Shown here: piece by piece, positions 8,068 through 16,253 of the stretch
Position numbering within the stretch: position 1 is the stretch's first letter
Layout: every line of letters begins with the position of its first letter
NCBI GenBank assembly: GCA_034111045.1
Contig: JAWUYA010000028.1
Span: 1-32,708 of the forward strand
DNA: 32,708 bases
Reading direction: 5' to 3'
From: JALJPB01 sp034111045
GTDB taxonomy: Bacteria > Pseudomonadota > Gammaproteobacteria > Enterobacterales > Alteromonadaceae
Notes under the pieces: generated by a model
Told to the model about the DNA's origin: nothing
The model's database searches: none
The model's input: only the letters and a program-made list of their open reading frames with translations
Program-made: the position numbers and the translations under genes

Positions 8068-8757
8068 TTAGGCTTGATTAATATTAATGATGAAGTGTTG
8101 ATAAATATCATCAAGTTGAGTTAGCACTGCTAATTTCCCTTCAATTTTAGAATTCTCAATGGCTCTTGCCAATAATTCAATCGTGAATTGTTGTTGAAAA
8201 TGATCTGCTAATGGGGCATAAGATAAATGCCAAGGCTCGTGGGCAATGCCACCACGGTAACAGTCATAAGGAAAATAAAAACCAAACTTCTGACTGTTTT
8301 GGTTAAGCCATTCACTGAGTGCTGCAAAGGGCCCTGTCTCACTATATTCCGAGGGTTCTAACTGTAATTGTACTTCATCTGATAACATCTTGGGGGCATA
8401 AACATCAATATCTGTACCCCAATGATGACGACTAGCCCCAGGGAGCGCTGAGAAAGTTAAGATACTCGTAATCTTCTCATTATCTGTAAACTCAGAGATA
8501 TCAATATTTTTACCTTCGATAGACTTAACGTTGGTAAAACCTAAAAATTTATTATTCCAAAGTTGCAGCTGTCGTTCAAATCCTCGCCAACCACTGGCAA
8601 TGCGTAAATCAATATTTTTTTTTCTCGCGGCAGCTTGCATCTGCAAATAAGCATTTAACATACCAGTGTGAATACCAGTATTGCCGTTTAACCAATGGAT
8701 ATGGTTGTTCTGCTGTCCTAAAAGCTGAGAAGGTAATAGTTTGGGTTTTACATTCAT
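8068..8757 (-). CDS. M15-family (VanY/LdcB-like) D,D- or L,D-carboxypeptidase
   Basis: A 229-aa zinc peptidase of the M15B type, which trims terminal D-Ala from peptidoglycan peptides. Visible signatures are SGWRGFERQLQLW (about 77-89, substrate-binding Arg), SRHHWGTDIDVY (about 126-138, zinc ligands His and Asp) and EPWHLSYA (about 197-204, catalytic Glu/His). No signal peptide or lipobox is visible, so it may act on recycled muropeptides in the cytoplasm or use another export route. It lies 30 bp after dapE and 9 bp before the small membrane protein gene, in one run. Confidence 0.8.
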   Translation of the reverse strand: MNVKPKLLPSQLLGQQNNHIHWLNGNTGIHTGMLNAYLQMQAAARKKNIDLRIASGWRGFERQLQLWNNKFLGFTNVKSIEGKNIDISEFTDNEKITSILTFSALPGASRHHWGTDIDVYAPKMLSDEVQLQLEPSEYSETGPFAALSEWLNQNSQKFGFYFPYDCYRGGIAHEPWHLSYAPLADHFQQQFTIELLARAIENSKIEGKLAVLTQLDDIYQHFIININQA

Positions 8758-8787
8758 TCATTTGTACCTAAACTGAAGTTCAACACT

Positions 8788-9963
8788 TTAACATAGGACT
8801 TTTTCTAGGCTTCTATAATAAATATCAACCAACTTGACAAGCTCATCACAGCCAACACATTCATTGACTTGGTGAATAGTACTGTTACATGGGCCAAGCT
8901 CGATAACTTCGGCGCCAGTTGGTGCAATAAATCGGCCATCAGATGTACCGCCAGAGGTTGATACTGCAGGCGCTTTACCTGTGCAATCGACAATCGCTTG
9001 GCTCACTGCATTTAAAAATATACCAGGTTCGGTAATAAACGGTTTACCATTATATGTCCACTTAATATCGTAATTTAATTGATGTCTGTCAAGTAAACTA
9101 GTCACTCGTTCAACAATAATGTCATCGTTTAATTCAGTGCTATAGCGTAAGTTAAACAAGGCTGTAAGCTGTCCAGGTACAACATTGGTTGCTCCTGTGC
9201 CTGAGTTGATATTTGACAATTGAAAGCTTGTTGGTGGAAAATAGTCATTACCTTCATCCCAATGCATATCACTAAGTTCAGCTAATGCTGGCATCGCTCG
9301 GTGAATAGGGTTTATAACATGATCTGGGTAGGCGACATGGCCTTGTTTACCTTTAATGCATAATTCGCCAGATATTGAACCCCGACGACCATTTTTAATG
9401 ACATCACCCACGCTATTGCTACTAGAGGGTTCACCCACAATACAATAAGTGATTTTTTCGTTTCTTGCCTCTAGTGTATCTATTACTTTTGTCGTGCCAT
9501 TAATAAAGGGGCCCTCTTCGTCACTGGTTATCAGATAAGCAATTGAACCTTTATGATTTGGATGATTTTTAACAAACGCAGTGGTTGCCACCAACATTGC
9601 TGCTAAAGAACCTTTCATATCAGCAGCACCTCTACCGTAGAGCCGACCATCATCAATAGTTGGTTCAAATGGTGCAGTAAACCATTGTTTTAAATCACCT
9701 GGAGGTACAACATCGGTGTGGCCTGCAAAGCAAAACACGGGTTCTGTTTGGCCGCGTCTTGACCATAAATTGGTGGTATCGTTAAAGATCATAGATTCAT
9801 GAGAAAAGTTTGATGCGCTTAATATCTCAGCAATAAGCTGCTGGCAGCCCTTATCTTCGGGCGTTACAGAAGGTCGAGATATTAACTCGCAGGCTAATTC
9901 GATAACATCTAGCTCTGCTGATTTAAGATGTTTATTGACGTTATTATCAGTAAAACTATTCAA
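8788..9963 (-). CDS. dapE: Succinyl-diaminopimelate desuccinylase DapE
   Basis: An M20-family dizinc amidohydrolase that releases succinate from N-succinyl-LL-diaminopimelate in lysine and peptidoglycan-precursor synthesis. Metal and catalytic residues are visible: H82 and D84 (AGHTDVVPPGD), D115 (GRGAADMKGS), E149/E150 (SDEEGPFINGT) and the late His in STIHQVNECVG. At 391 aa it is slightly longer than usual, because about 17 residues precede the conserved core (VIELACELISRPSVTPED); no later in-frame start would remove them. It lies 29 bp after the yffB-like gene, the same pair as in E. coli. Confidence 0.93.
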   Translation of the reverse strand: MNSFTDNNVNKHLKSAELDVIELACELISRPSVTPEDKGCQQLIAEILSASNFSHESMIFNDTTNLWSRRGQTEPVFCFAGHTDVVPPGDLKQWFTAPFEPTIDDGRLYGRGAADMKGSLAAMLVATTAFVKNHPNHKGSIAYLITSDEEGPFINGTTKVIDTLEARNEKITYCIVGEPSSSNSVGDVIKNGRRGSISGELCIKGKQGHVAYPDHVINPIHRAMPALAELSDMHWDEGNDYFPPTSFQLSNINSGTGATNVVPGQLTALFNLRYSTELNDDIIVERVTSLLDRHQLNYDIKWTYNGKPFITEPGIFLNAVSQAIVDCTGKAPAVSTSGGTSDGRFIAPTGAEVIELGPCNSTIHQVNECVGCDELVKLVDIYYRSLEKVLC

Positions 9964-9992
9964 TTTTGTTACTCATGGTTAATTATTCAGTC

Positions 9993-10343
9993 TTATTTAT
10001 TTTCAAATATCGCTTGATATTGATCTTCTTTAAAACCTAAATGAAGATGATTGTCGTATTCTAATAATGGTCGTTTAAGCAAGGTAGGTTGTGCTATTAC
10101 TGCATTAAATATGTTGTCATCGGTTAAGTTGTTTTTAATATCATCAGGTAGTTGCCTAAAGGTGGTACTACGTTTGTTTAATAAGGTTGACCAGTTACCT
10201 TGCTTCACAAAACTGGCTAACAATTCTTTAGATAAACCTTGTTTTTTGAAATCATGAAAAGTGTATTCTATGTGTTGCTGTTGCAACCATTTTTGAGATT
10301 TTTTTACTGTGTCACAGTTATTAATGCCATAGAGAATGGTCAT
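9993..10343 (-). CDS. ArsC/Spx-family thioredoxin-fold protein (YffB-like)
   Basis: A 116-aa protein of the ArsC/Spx family, opening with a YGINNCDTVKKSQKWL segment: single Cys at residue 10 and Lys at 14, as in the YffB subgroup. The second Cys and the arsenate-reductase Arg trio are not clearly present, so it is probably a glutathione- or thiol-linked protein of uncertain substrate, not a true arsenate reductase. The conserved late motif RSTTFRQLP is present. It lies 8 bp after the ACT-domain gene and 29 bp before dapE. Confidence 0.82.
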   Translation of the reverse strand: MTILYGINNCDTVKKSQKWLQQQHIEYTFHDFKKQGLSKELLASFVKQGNWSTLLNKRSTTFRQLPDDIKNNLTDDNIFNAVIAQPTLLKRPLLEYDNHLHLGFKEDQYQAIFENK

Positions 10344-10351
10344 GTTTTTCC

Positions 10352-10756
10352 TTATTTTAATGCGTTTTCATTTTTAGTTAATACTTGATAATGATTTAAG
10401 CGTAAAGCGGTAATTGCACTATTGATGGTATTACTCTTTACTAAAATATAGTCAGTATCAAAAGTAGATACTGCAAAAATACTTATATTTTCACCTGCAA
10501 GTACAGAAGATATATTAGATAAAATACCAGTTAGAGAAAACTCTAAAGGACCAACAACTTCTAACGCTTGCCAATCTGTTTCGACATTATCACTGCCTAT
10601 GCAATAGTGACTTGGAAGTACGATGGAAAGTTCATCGTAAGTTTTGGCTATAAAATAAATGGGCGCCGAAAACACTTCTTTAGGAATGTCACTGTTTACC
10701 GCTAAACTATGTATAGAGAAAGTATCTCTAATCAACTTCAGTGTTAATTTAGACAT
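10352..10756 (-). CDS. ACT-domain protein
   Basis: The open frame extends up to an ATG at 10843 (163 codons), but proteins of this type begin close to the sequence LTLKLIRDTFSIHSLA. I therefore favour the internal ATG at 10756 (134 aa). Two ACT-like halves are visible, the second (about 65-125) with the pattern GPLEFSLTGILSNISSVLA and ISIFAVSTFDTDYILVK, typical of small amino-acid-sensing ACT proteins. Target and ligand are unknown. It heads the run leading into yffB and dapE. Neither start has a strong ribosome-binding site, so the long form stays possible. Confidence 0.75.
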   Translation of the reverse strand: MSKLTLKLIRDTFSIHSLAVNSDIPKEVFSAPIYFIAKTYDELSIVLPSHYCIGSDNVETDWQALEVVGPLEFSLTGILSNISSVLAGENISIFAVSTFDTDYILVKSNTINSAITALRLNHYQVLTKNENALK

Positions 10757-10843
10757 CAGCCGCGCATATTTAAAAAATGATAATACACTATACCTAGATT
10801 TAACTTTTATCTCTATAAAAGCATTTATAATGCGATAAATCAT

Positions 10844-11688
10844 ATTAGGTTTTAATGGTTTTACAGGCTTATATTAAATTTTTTGCATAAACCTTCGTAT
10901 TATCACCTTTACCCTTTAATATATTTGGTTCTAGTAAATGATGATAGTAACAATGATATCCACAAAAACTGTGGGTATCATTGTGGATAAAACAAGTGAA
11001 CTAGGTTAAGTTGCTGTTATTAATGATTTAATATAAGGCGTTCGTTTTTTGAGTGATCTTATTTGAAGGTTGTTTTTTTATCAAAGGTACTAATAATCAA
11101 ATCAGTTAAATATTTGCTTAACAATTGATTAATGTGATTTAGTTATTATTAATTACTGATATATGAGCAATTTAAGTTATATTTTAAGCGGTAGCGTACT
11201 AAATCCTATCGTACACACTATATTATCAACTAATACCGCTTTGAATAAATTAATAAATGGCTTTTGATACCTGAAGCCTTGATTTAATACTGAGTAAATC
11301 GACTGATCTGAGCTGCTTTGTAGGCAGTATTACTAGTATTTAAATCAGCAAAGCTAAATAGCGTTGCTTTGCCTGAAACAGTTCTATTGGGAGATTTTTA
11401 GATCGGCTGATTGCATGGCATAACCGCAAGTTTTCAAGGTTTGGCTCAGGGGTAATGCAGCTTATACAAATCAATCAACCTACATATATCATGTTACGTT
11501 AATATCTAGTTGAATTTCTAATAATTTGCCCAATATTAAATTATAGAGGTTATTAATAGTGATCTACTTTAAGAAAGTTGAAGGTATTTGAGATAGCTAT
11601 TAAAAACTTTGGGTGTAGTTATGCTATCCTAAAAGAATTATGCGTTGTTTTGGTAATTTAAAGGCTGACCTATGAGTGTGTATAGAGT
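10844..11688. other. Gene-free interval of 845 bp
   Basis: I find no gene here. It contains the DnaA-box-like hairpin (10952-10990) and must hold the promoters of the leftward dapE run and of yfbV. The part at about 11235-11470 is slightly less AT-rich; its reverse complement reads as short open stretches broken by several stops and could be a decayed mobile or repeated sequence. I could not identify it. Confidence 0.5.
10952..10990. repeat. Hairpin with three DnaA-box-like sequences
   Basis: Two 13-base arms (10952-10964 and 10970-10982) pair fully except for one G-U, around a five-base loop. TTATCCACA, a perfect DnaA box, lies on the minus strand at 10990-10982. ATATCCACA (plus, 10956-10964) matches 8 of 9 bases and ATACCCACA (minus, 10978-10970) 7 of 9. 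There is no T-run after the stem, so it is not a standard terminator. Confidence 0.55.
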
Positions 11689-12111
11689 ATGAATATTTTT
11701 CAAGTAGTGAGATTAGGTCAAAAATATATGAAACTTTGGCCCGAAAAAACTGAGTTGGGCGAATATTTTGCTGACTATCGTACTATTCAAGTCAGTCGAT
11801 TTGTTTATCGTTATTTTCCTAGTTTAGCTTTATTAAGTATTGTTGGTCAGTTGTACTTTGGCTCAATTTCGATCTTACCTCAAGCCCTAACCTATAGTGT
11901 TTTAATTTTAAGTATGCCATTTCAAGCCATGGTGATGTTGGGATTAAAGGCAGATAAATTTTTACCACCGTCATTATCATCTTGGTATAAAGAAGGAGTA
12001 GCCAAAGTTAATGAGCAGGGTGGTTATATTAAGTTGTCGATAAGTAAACCCCGTTATTTGGATTTAGCTCAATTACTTAATATTTCCTATAAAAACTACT
12101 CTCATCAATAA
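11689..12111 (+). CDS. yfbV: YfbV family (UPF0208/DUF412) inner-membrane protein
   Basis: A 140-aa protein with the family's opening (RLGQKYMKLWPEKTELG), two hydrophobic membrane segments (about 45-62 and 68-88) and the C-terminal GYIKLSISKPRYLDLAQLL region. In E. coli YfbV takes part in insulating the Ter macrodomain of the chromosome; whether it does so here is unknown. A seven-codon ORF (11672-11692) overlaps the start codon, probably by chance. It stands alone and converges on rlmA with only 14 bp between the stops and no obvious terminator. Confidence 0.87.
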   Translation: MNIFQVVRLGQKYMKLWPEKTELGEYFADYRTIQVSRFVYRYFPSLALLSIVGQLYFGSISILPQALTYSVLILSMPFQAMVMLGLKADKFLPPSLSSWYKEGVAKVNEQGGYIKLSISKPRYLDLAQLLNISYKNYSHQ

Positions 12112-12125
12112 GGTGATTAAGCTCT

Positions 12126-12959
12126 TTAACACTTTTGATATAAACGGATCATGAAATCTGCTTGACAGTTAAATGACGTTTTAGCTTTTAACTCCTCTAA
12201 AAGCTCACCTGTCGCTCTAAAGGCAAAAGGGGTCATTGACAATAAATTAATTAAATCGTTACCATTATTAAAATTCATTTGATAATTAATATTTTTCTCT
12301 TCAACTAATATCAGCTGGCTAACTCTACTCTTACTGACATCATGTTTATTGGCTTGTTTATATAGTAATGACTTCAATTCAAACAAATGATTTTCAGCAG
12401 GAGTTACTGTCAACAAATAGCCTTGAGTTTTTAGCACACGACTAAATTCATCTTCAAGAATTGGTGCGTAAATTGAGTAGATAAAATCAAAAAAGTCATC
12501 ATGAAAAGGTAAATTAGACAAAGTACCTACGCTGAAGAAACAATTTTTGTAGCGTTTAGCTGCAATTCTTACTGCTGTTTTAGCTATATCAACACCGTAC
12601 ACTTGGTTAGAAGCTATTTTATGCTGATGGGTATAAAAACCTTCACCACAACCTGCATCTAATATAATCGCTTCATTTGAACAGTATTTTTTCTGTAAGT
12701 TGTTAATTGCCTTAACCAGAGGGTTATAAAAGCCTAGATCTAAAAATGATCGACGTGCATTTACCATCTCTTTATTATCACCAGGGTCTTTTGAATGCTT
12801 GTGTTGTACCGGTAATAAGTTAACGTAGCCTTCTTTTGCTTGATCAAAACTATGATTGTTGTTACAACGATAACACTTGTCAGCAAAGACTAAAGCTTGC
12901 TGACAAAGTGGGCATTGATAATTCAGCAAGGGGCTTACTGGCTTTGGTTGATCTGTCAT
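12126..12959 (-). CDS. rlmA: 23S rRNA (guanine-N1)-methyltransferase RlmA
   Basis: A 277-aa protein with an N-terminal zinc finger (C16, C19, C32, H36; with the following AKEGYVNLLPVQHKHSKDPGD stretch conserved in RlmA) and a class I SAM-dependent methyltransferase domain (ILDAGCGEGFYT motif I at about 99-110). RlmA methylates the N1 of a hairpin-35 guanine in 23S rRNA (G745 in E. coli). Its ATG shares one base with the xthA stop, so it is translated in coupling with xthA. Confidence 0.92.
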   Translation of the reverse strand: MTDQPKPVSPLLNYQCPLCQQALVFADKCYRCNNNHSFDQAKEGYVNLLPVQHKHSKDPGDNKEMVNARRSFLDLGFYNPLVKAINNLQKKYCSNEAIILDAGCGEGFYTHQHKIASNQVYGVDIAKTAVRIAAKRYKNCFFSVGTLSNLPFHDDFFDFIYSIYAPILEDEFSRVLKTQGYLLTVTPAENHLFELKSLLYKQANKHDVSKSRVSQLILVEEKNINYQMNFNNGNDLINLLSMTPFAFRATGELLEELKAKTSFNCQADFMIRLYQKC

Positions 12960-13765
12960 TATTTAAACGTTGACCATATAGGCGCATGATCCGATGGTTT
13001 TTCTATTGCTCGTAATTCATAATCAATACCTGTTTCAAGGCAATTTTCAGCCAGTGCAGCGCTTGCTAAAACAACATCAATTCTTAAACCGCGATTATCT
13101 AAAAAGCCTTTGGAACGATAATCAAACCAAGAAAACATATCATCTGTATCTGGATGTTCTGCTCTGAAAGTGTCGGTGAATCCCCAATCCATTAAGGTTT
13201 TTAACCATTGACGTTCTTCCGGTTGAAAGCTGCATTTGCCTGTTTGTAACCAACGTTTTTTATTTGGCGCACCAATACCAATATCTAAATCAGTGGGAGA
13301 AATGTTGATGTCACCCATCACTACAATATTCTCTTCTGGCGTGTGATTTTTATTGAGGTATTGCATTAAATCTACATAAAATTTTCGTTTGTATGGGTAT
13401 TTAGTTTCATGATGAATACTTTCTCCTTGTGGAAAGTAGCCATTTAAAACAGTGACTTTTTCTCCCTTATCATTAGTAGTCGATACCATAATCATTCTTT
13501 TTTGAGCGTCATCATCATCACCTGGAAAACCCATTTGCACATGGTCAGCTTCTTTTTTGCATAACATTGCCACACCGTAGTGCGCTTTTTGACCATGAAA
13601 GTAAACCTTATACCCCATGGCTTCAACGTCTTCGATAGGAAAGGCGTCATTATGAACTTTAATTTCTTGTAGCCCTATGATGTCGGGTTGATGTTTATCG
13701 ATAATTGCTTGTAATTGATGAAGGCGAGCGCGTAAACCGTTTATATTAAAAGAGATGATTTTCAT
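12959..13765 (-). CDS. xthA: Exodeoxyribonuclease III XthA
   Basis: A 268-aa AP endonuclease/3'-5' exonuclease that cuts at abasic sites in base-excision repair. All family motifs are visible: KIISFNINGLRAR at the N-terminus, the metal ligand Glu in GLQEIKV (about 34), YGVAMLCKK, the Asp/Asn pair in MGDINISPTDLDIG (about 151-153), and the final SDHAPIW with the catalytic His. Full length for the family. It is the first gene of a two-gene unit with rlmA. Confidence 0.95.
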   Translation of the reverse strand: MKIISFNINGLRARLHQLQAIIDKHQPDIIGLQEIKVHNDAFPIEDVEAMGYKVYFHGQKAHYGVAMLCKKEADHVQMGFPGDDDDAQKRMIMVSTTNDKGEKVTVLNGYFPQGESIHHETKYPYKRKFYVDLMQYLNKNHTPEENIVVMGDINISPTDLDIGIGAPNKKRWLQTGKCSFQPEERQWLKTLMDWGFTDTFRAEHPDTDDMFSWFDYRSKGFLDNRGLRIDVVLASAALAENCLETGIDYELRAIEKPSDHAPIWSTFK

Positions 13766-14167
13766 AAATTTAGTAAATCCTAATATAACAACAGGTTAGT
13801 TGTTTTTTTGTTTGTTGTTATGTTGAGTTTGTTGGTTTTGCCATACTTTTTCATTATTGCGATAGTGGCATATCTGACGGGAGTAATCACTTTACTGAGT
13901 CATTCGCTAATGATAGCACTAAGTTTGTATGAGCTAAATGATGATATTTATATATGCTTCTATTTATCTTGTATTGGGATTTTATCGTCTATGACGACTA
14001 ATTTATGCGGCACTGACGTCAAACCTTGTTTATTTAGCAAGTTTATTCATTCAATTTAACTAAAAATTTAGCGTGTATTTTGTTGTTATCATTTATAGCA
14101 GTATTACTCTCAAGTTGTTAACTGTTTAGCCGATAAAGCTCATAGGTATAAAAAAGGGTATGAGACA
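13766..14167. other. Interval between xthA and the VC2046-family gene, with one doubtful ORF
   Basis: An open frame at 13808-14059 (TTG start; first ATG at 13820) would encode about 80 very hydrophobic residues with several Cys and no recognisable family. It begins right after a T-rich tract and has no good ribosome-binding site. I think it is more likely non-coding than a gene. Promoters for xthA and the downstream gene are expected here. Confidence 0.35.
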
Positions 14168-14683
14168 TTGAAGGCTGAAGTAGAAAATAAAATTCTGATC
14201 AATGAATTACAATTAGGTGAGCAGCTTAGCCATTGTATTCATGGTAAAAGACGATCTGATTTTTCATTAATGCTGGCCATGTTAACTGATGATGTTAGAG
14301 AGCATAGTCAATTTAACCGACTTTTTACTGAAGAAGTTAGCAGTATGAGTAAGGAGCAACAATTAAGAAAAGAGTTTAACCTTCCTCCAAAAGCCTCTTT
14401 AGCACTTAAAGAACCCCATGAATTATCATGTTTTAACCAAGCAACAAAAATAGTAAATCAACAATTAGCCAGCATGCATCTTGATAATTATCTAAACCCT
14501 AACCCTATAGCTTTTCGTGATAATGTTAAGTATATCTCTAGTGAAGTCATCAACAATACATCTATACACTGTCAGGCAAGGCGTAAAAATAATGGTTCAG
14601 CAAAACGGGCAAGCTTTAATGCCAATGTTTGGTTAGATGCGATACAAACCACTATGGTAAAAGCACCTTTATTGACTGTTTAA
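14168..14683 (+). CDS. VC2046/SO_2500-family protein of unknown function
   Basis: A 171-aa soluble protein matching the layout of the VC2046/SO_2500 family of Vibrio and Shewanella, with the characteristic stretch GKRRSDFSLMLAMLTDDVREH near residues 26-46. No catalytic motif or membrane segment is visible. The start is TTG at 14168, preceded by AAAGGG about 9 bp upstream; no ATG lies near enough to keep the conserved N-terminus. Function unknown. Confidence 0.7.
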   Translation: MKAEVENKILINELQLGEQLSHCIHGKRRSDFSLMLAMLTDDVREHSQFNRLFTEEVSSMSKEQQLRKEFNLPPKASLALKEPHELSCFNQATKIVNQQLASMHLDNYLNPNPIAFRDNVKYISSEVINNTSIHCQARRKNNGSAKRASFNANVWLDAIQTTMVKAPLLTV

Positions 14684-14725
14684 TGTCAACCACACTTTTT
14701 ATAGTTACCAGAGCTAGACAGCGAA

Positions 14726-15259
14726 TTATTGTCCACAACAATTATTAAACTTCTTTTTTACCTCTTTGGCTTTATTTATTGCACATGGGCATAGGTTGTG
14801 TGGTTTGATGAGTGTAATTGCGATATGTTGATAAACATCACCATCATGATAAACCCAATGTTTACAGTCTGTTGAGTTGTTTTTTTGTATCGGCTCTTGT
14901 ATGAAACGAGACTTTTCAGACATTTTATATAATGTGTTTGCGATCAAATAAAATGCTGTAAATTCAACTGTTGAAAAATCTGTAATTTGCTCTGAATTTA
15001 ACTTATTAAAGGGTGAGCTTTGGTGAATAACCAGTTCAATAAACTGACAGGTACTGGCCCATTTTTCGATATCACTTACTGATTGTTCTGTTTGGCTATA
15101 TTGTGAATAACTATTAAAAATATACCGAGCGTCATTTACAACATAAGCGGTATAACGCGATCTCATTAACTGTTCTGGTGATTGTGCTTGCTTATCACCT
15201 GTTATTATAGCTAGACAACAGTTGTGAAATTGCTTATTGGGGTTACATGGACACAACAT
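14726..15259 (-). CDS. ychJ: YchJ-family (UPF0225) SEC-C motif protein
   Basis: A 177-aa protein with a SEC-C zinc-binding motif at each end: CPCNPNKQFHNCC at residues 3-15 and CPCAINKAKEVKKKFNNCC near 157-175. Between them lies the NTF2-like YchJ domain beginning with the conserved PEQLMRSRYTAYVVND. The SEC-C motif resembles the SecA C-terminal zinc finger, but the role of YchJ is not known. Usual length is about 150-160 aa, so this is slightly long. Transcribed alone, between the VC2046-family gene and sulA. Confidence 0.85.
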   Translation of the reverse strand: MLCPCNPNKQFHNCCLAIITGDKQAQSPEQLMRSRYTAYVVNDARYIFNSYSQYSQTEQSVSDIEKWASTCQFIELVIHQSSPFNKLNSEQITDFSTVEFTAFYLIANTLYKMSEKSRFIQEPIQKNNSTDCKHWVYHDGDVYQHIAITLIKPHNLCPCAINKAKEVKKKFNNCCGQ

Positions 15260-15307
15260 AATAATATTATCTAAATAGTTTCATGCACTTTAACACATAA
15301 TTTTTTT

Positions 15308-15736
15308 TTAGTGCAAGGTAGCTGAGTTGTTCAAAACAATACAGAGGGTTTCACCCTGTTTGGCACAATTACTGAGCTCGGATATCTCGTCAAGTGCTAA
15401 GTGTGTGTGTGAAAGTATGACCGCTGAACAATTACCTTGAGTTAAGGTGTTCTTAATATTTTTTAAGTTAAACATACTTTCTTTTATGTTAACTCGTAAA
15501 ATTTTTGTAGTATCAATATTTTTAATTTTGGCTAAATTTTCTAATGTTTCCTCTTCAGGGTTAATCATTAAAATCCATTTATTTTTATGTTGGTGTTCCT
15601 GGCAAACGTTATTATAGAGTTTGTCAATTTGATCATTACTGACAATATTTTTCATATTAAACCATGATTTATTATTATCTATTATCATATGATTTAAATT
15701 TAATTTTTTAACGGTTTGTGATTTTATTTGGTTCAT
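15308..15736 (-). CDS. sulA: SulA-like SOS-induced cell division inhibitor
   Basis: A 142-aa protein with the SulA/RecA-like fold pattern: KWILMINPEEETLENLAKI (about 53-71), ILRVNIKES, and the C-terminal SAVILSHTHLALDEISELSNCAKQGETLCIVL region. SulA blocks division by sequestering FtsZ after DNA damage. It is shorter than E. coli SulA (169 aa) and sequence identity is low, so the family call alone is moderate. The near-perfect LexA box about 30 bp upstream makes it convincing. AAGGA lies 8 bp before the ATG. No lon site or partner gene is visible. Confidence 0.8.
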   Translation of the reverse strand: MNQIKSQTVKKLNLNHMIIDNNKSWFNMKNIVSNDQIDKLYNNVCQEHQHKNKWILMINPEEETLENLAKIKNIDTTKILRVNIKESMFNLKNIKNTLTQGNCSAVILSHTHLALDEISELSNCAKQGETLCIVLNNSATLH

Positions 15737-15763
15737 ATTAACTTTCCTTGATCATATTAAGGG

Positions 15764-15785
15764 TAACTGTATGTACGTACAGTAC
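15764..15785 (-). promoter_or_regulatory. LexA (SOS) box of sulA
   Basis: CTGTATGTACGTACAG (15767-15782) fits the CTGT-N8-ACAG consensus exactly, and the flanks (TAA before, TAC after) extend the match. A possible -10 (TATGAT, minus strand 15756-15751) lies just downstream, so bound LexA would cover the promoter. Confidence 0.9.
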
Positions 15786-15869
15786 TCCTATGTAATTAAA
15801 TAATCAACTCAATTAAAGATATAATGACGAGAGAATAAAAAAAGACGCTATGTGTTTTTCTTATACTGA

Positions 15870-16228
15870 TTGGTCGCACGGGCGAGTGTTAGCATCAATA
15901 TATTTTTTATCTATGAGTGGGGCGACACAATAGACGGTGAAATTGAAACAGAATTTAGATTACAATACAGTTACCGCTGGATACCAGAGCTTCAACAGGC
16001 GATTGAAATACATACCGGGGAAGACTGTTTAGGTATTGGTCCTGCATTGATGGGCATTATCGTTTTGTCGGACAAAAACAATTAAAATGGGAGGCCGCTT
16101 TTATTACCGGTGTCAATAAAGGGGGTAAAGACCACACATTAAAATTTGCCATTGATACCAATTTTAATGGTAATAATTTAACACTCATCGGTAGCGGCCC
16201 TTACCGGAGTTTACTCAAAAAGTGTTGA
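15870..16228 (+). pseudogene. Frameshifted C-terminal fragment of an outer-membrane beta-barrel-like protein
   Basis: Two overlapping frames join into one protein-like sequence. Frame one (to about 16054) gives YEWGDTIDGEIETEF...YRWIPELQQAIEIHTGED...GIGPALMG. The next frame continues HYRFVGQKQLKWEAAFITGVNKGGKDHTLKFAID. One missing base in a G-run near 16052-16054 explains the switch. The alternating pattern and the EIHTGED/GIGPALMG/LKWEAAFITG motifs suggest the C-terminal strands of an outer-membrane-type protein. No N-terminal part is seen upstream, and the expected terminal aromatic end is lost. A sequencing error could explain the frameshift but not the missing N-terminus. Confidence 0.6.
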
Positions 16229-16253
16229 TTCTTCATTTCAGACAATCAGCTTT

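Noticed and set aside
11672..11692. Seven-codon ORF overlapping the yfbV start
   Set aside because: Too short and no convincing ribosome-binding site; overlaps of this kind are frequent by chance.
13808..14059. Open frame of about 83 hydrophobic residues
   Set aside because: TTG start, no ribosome-binding site, no recognisable family and T-rich composition; kept only as a note on the interval.
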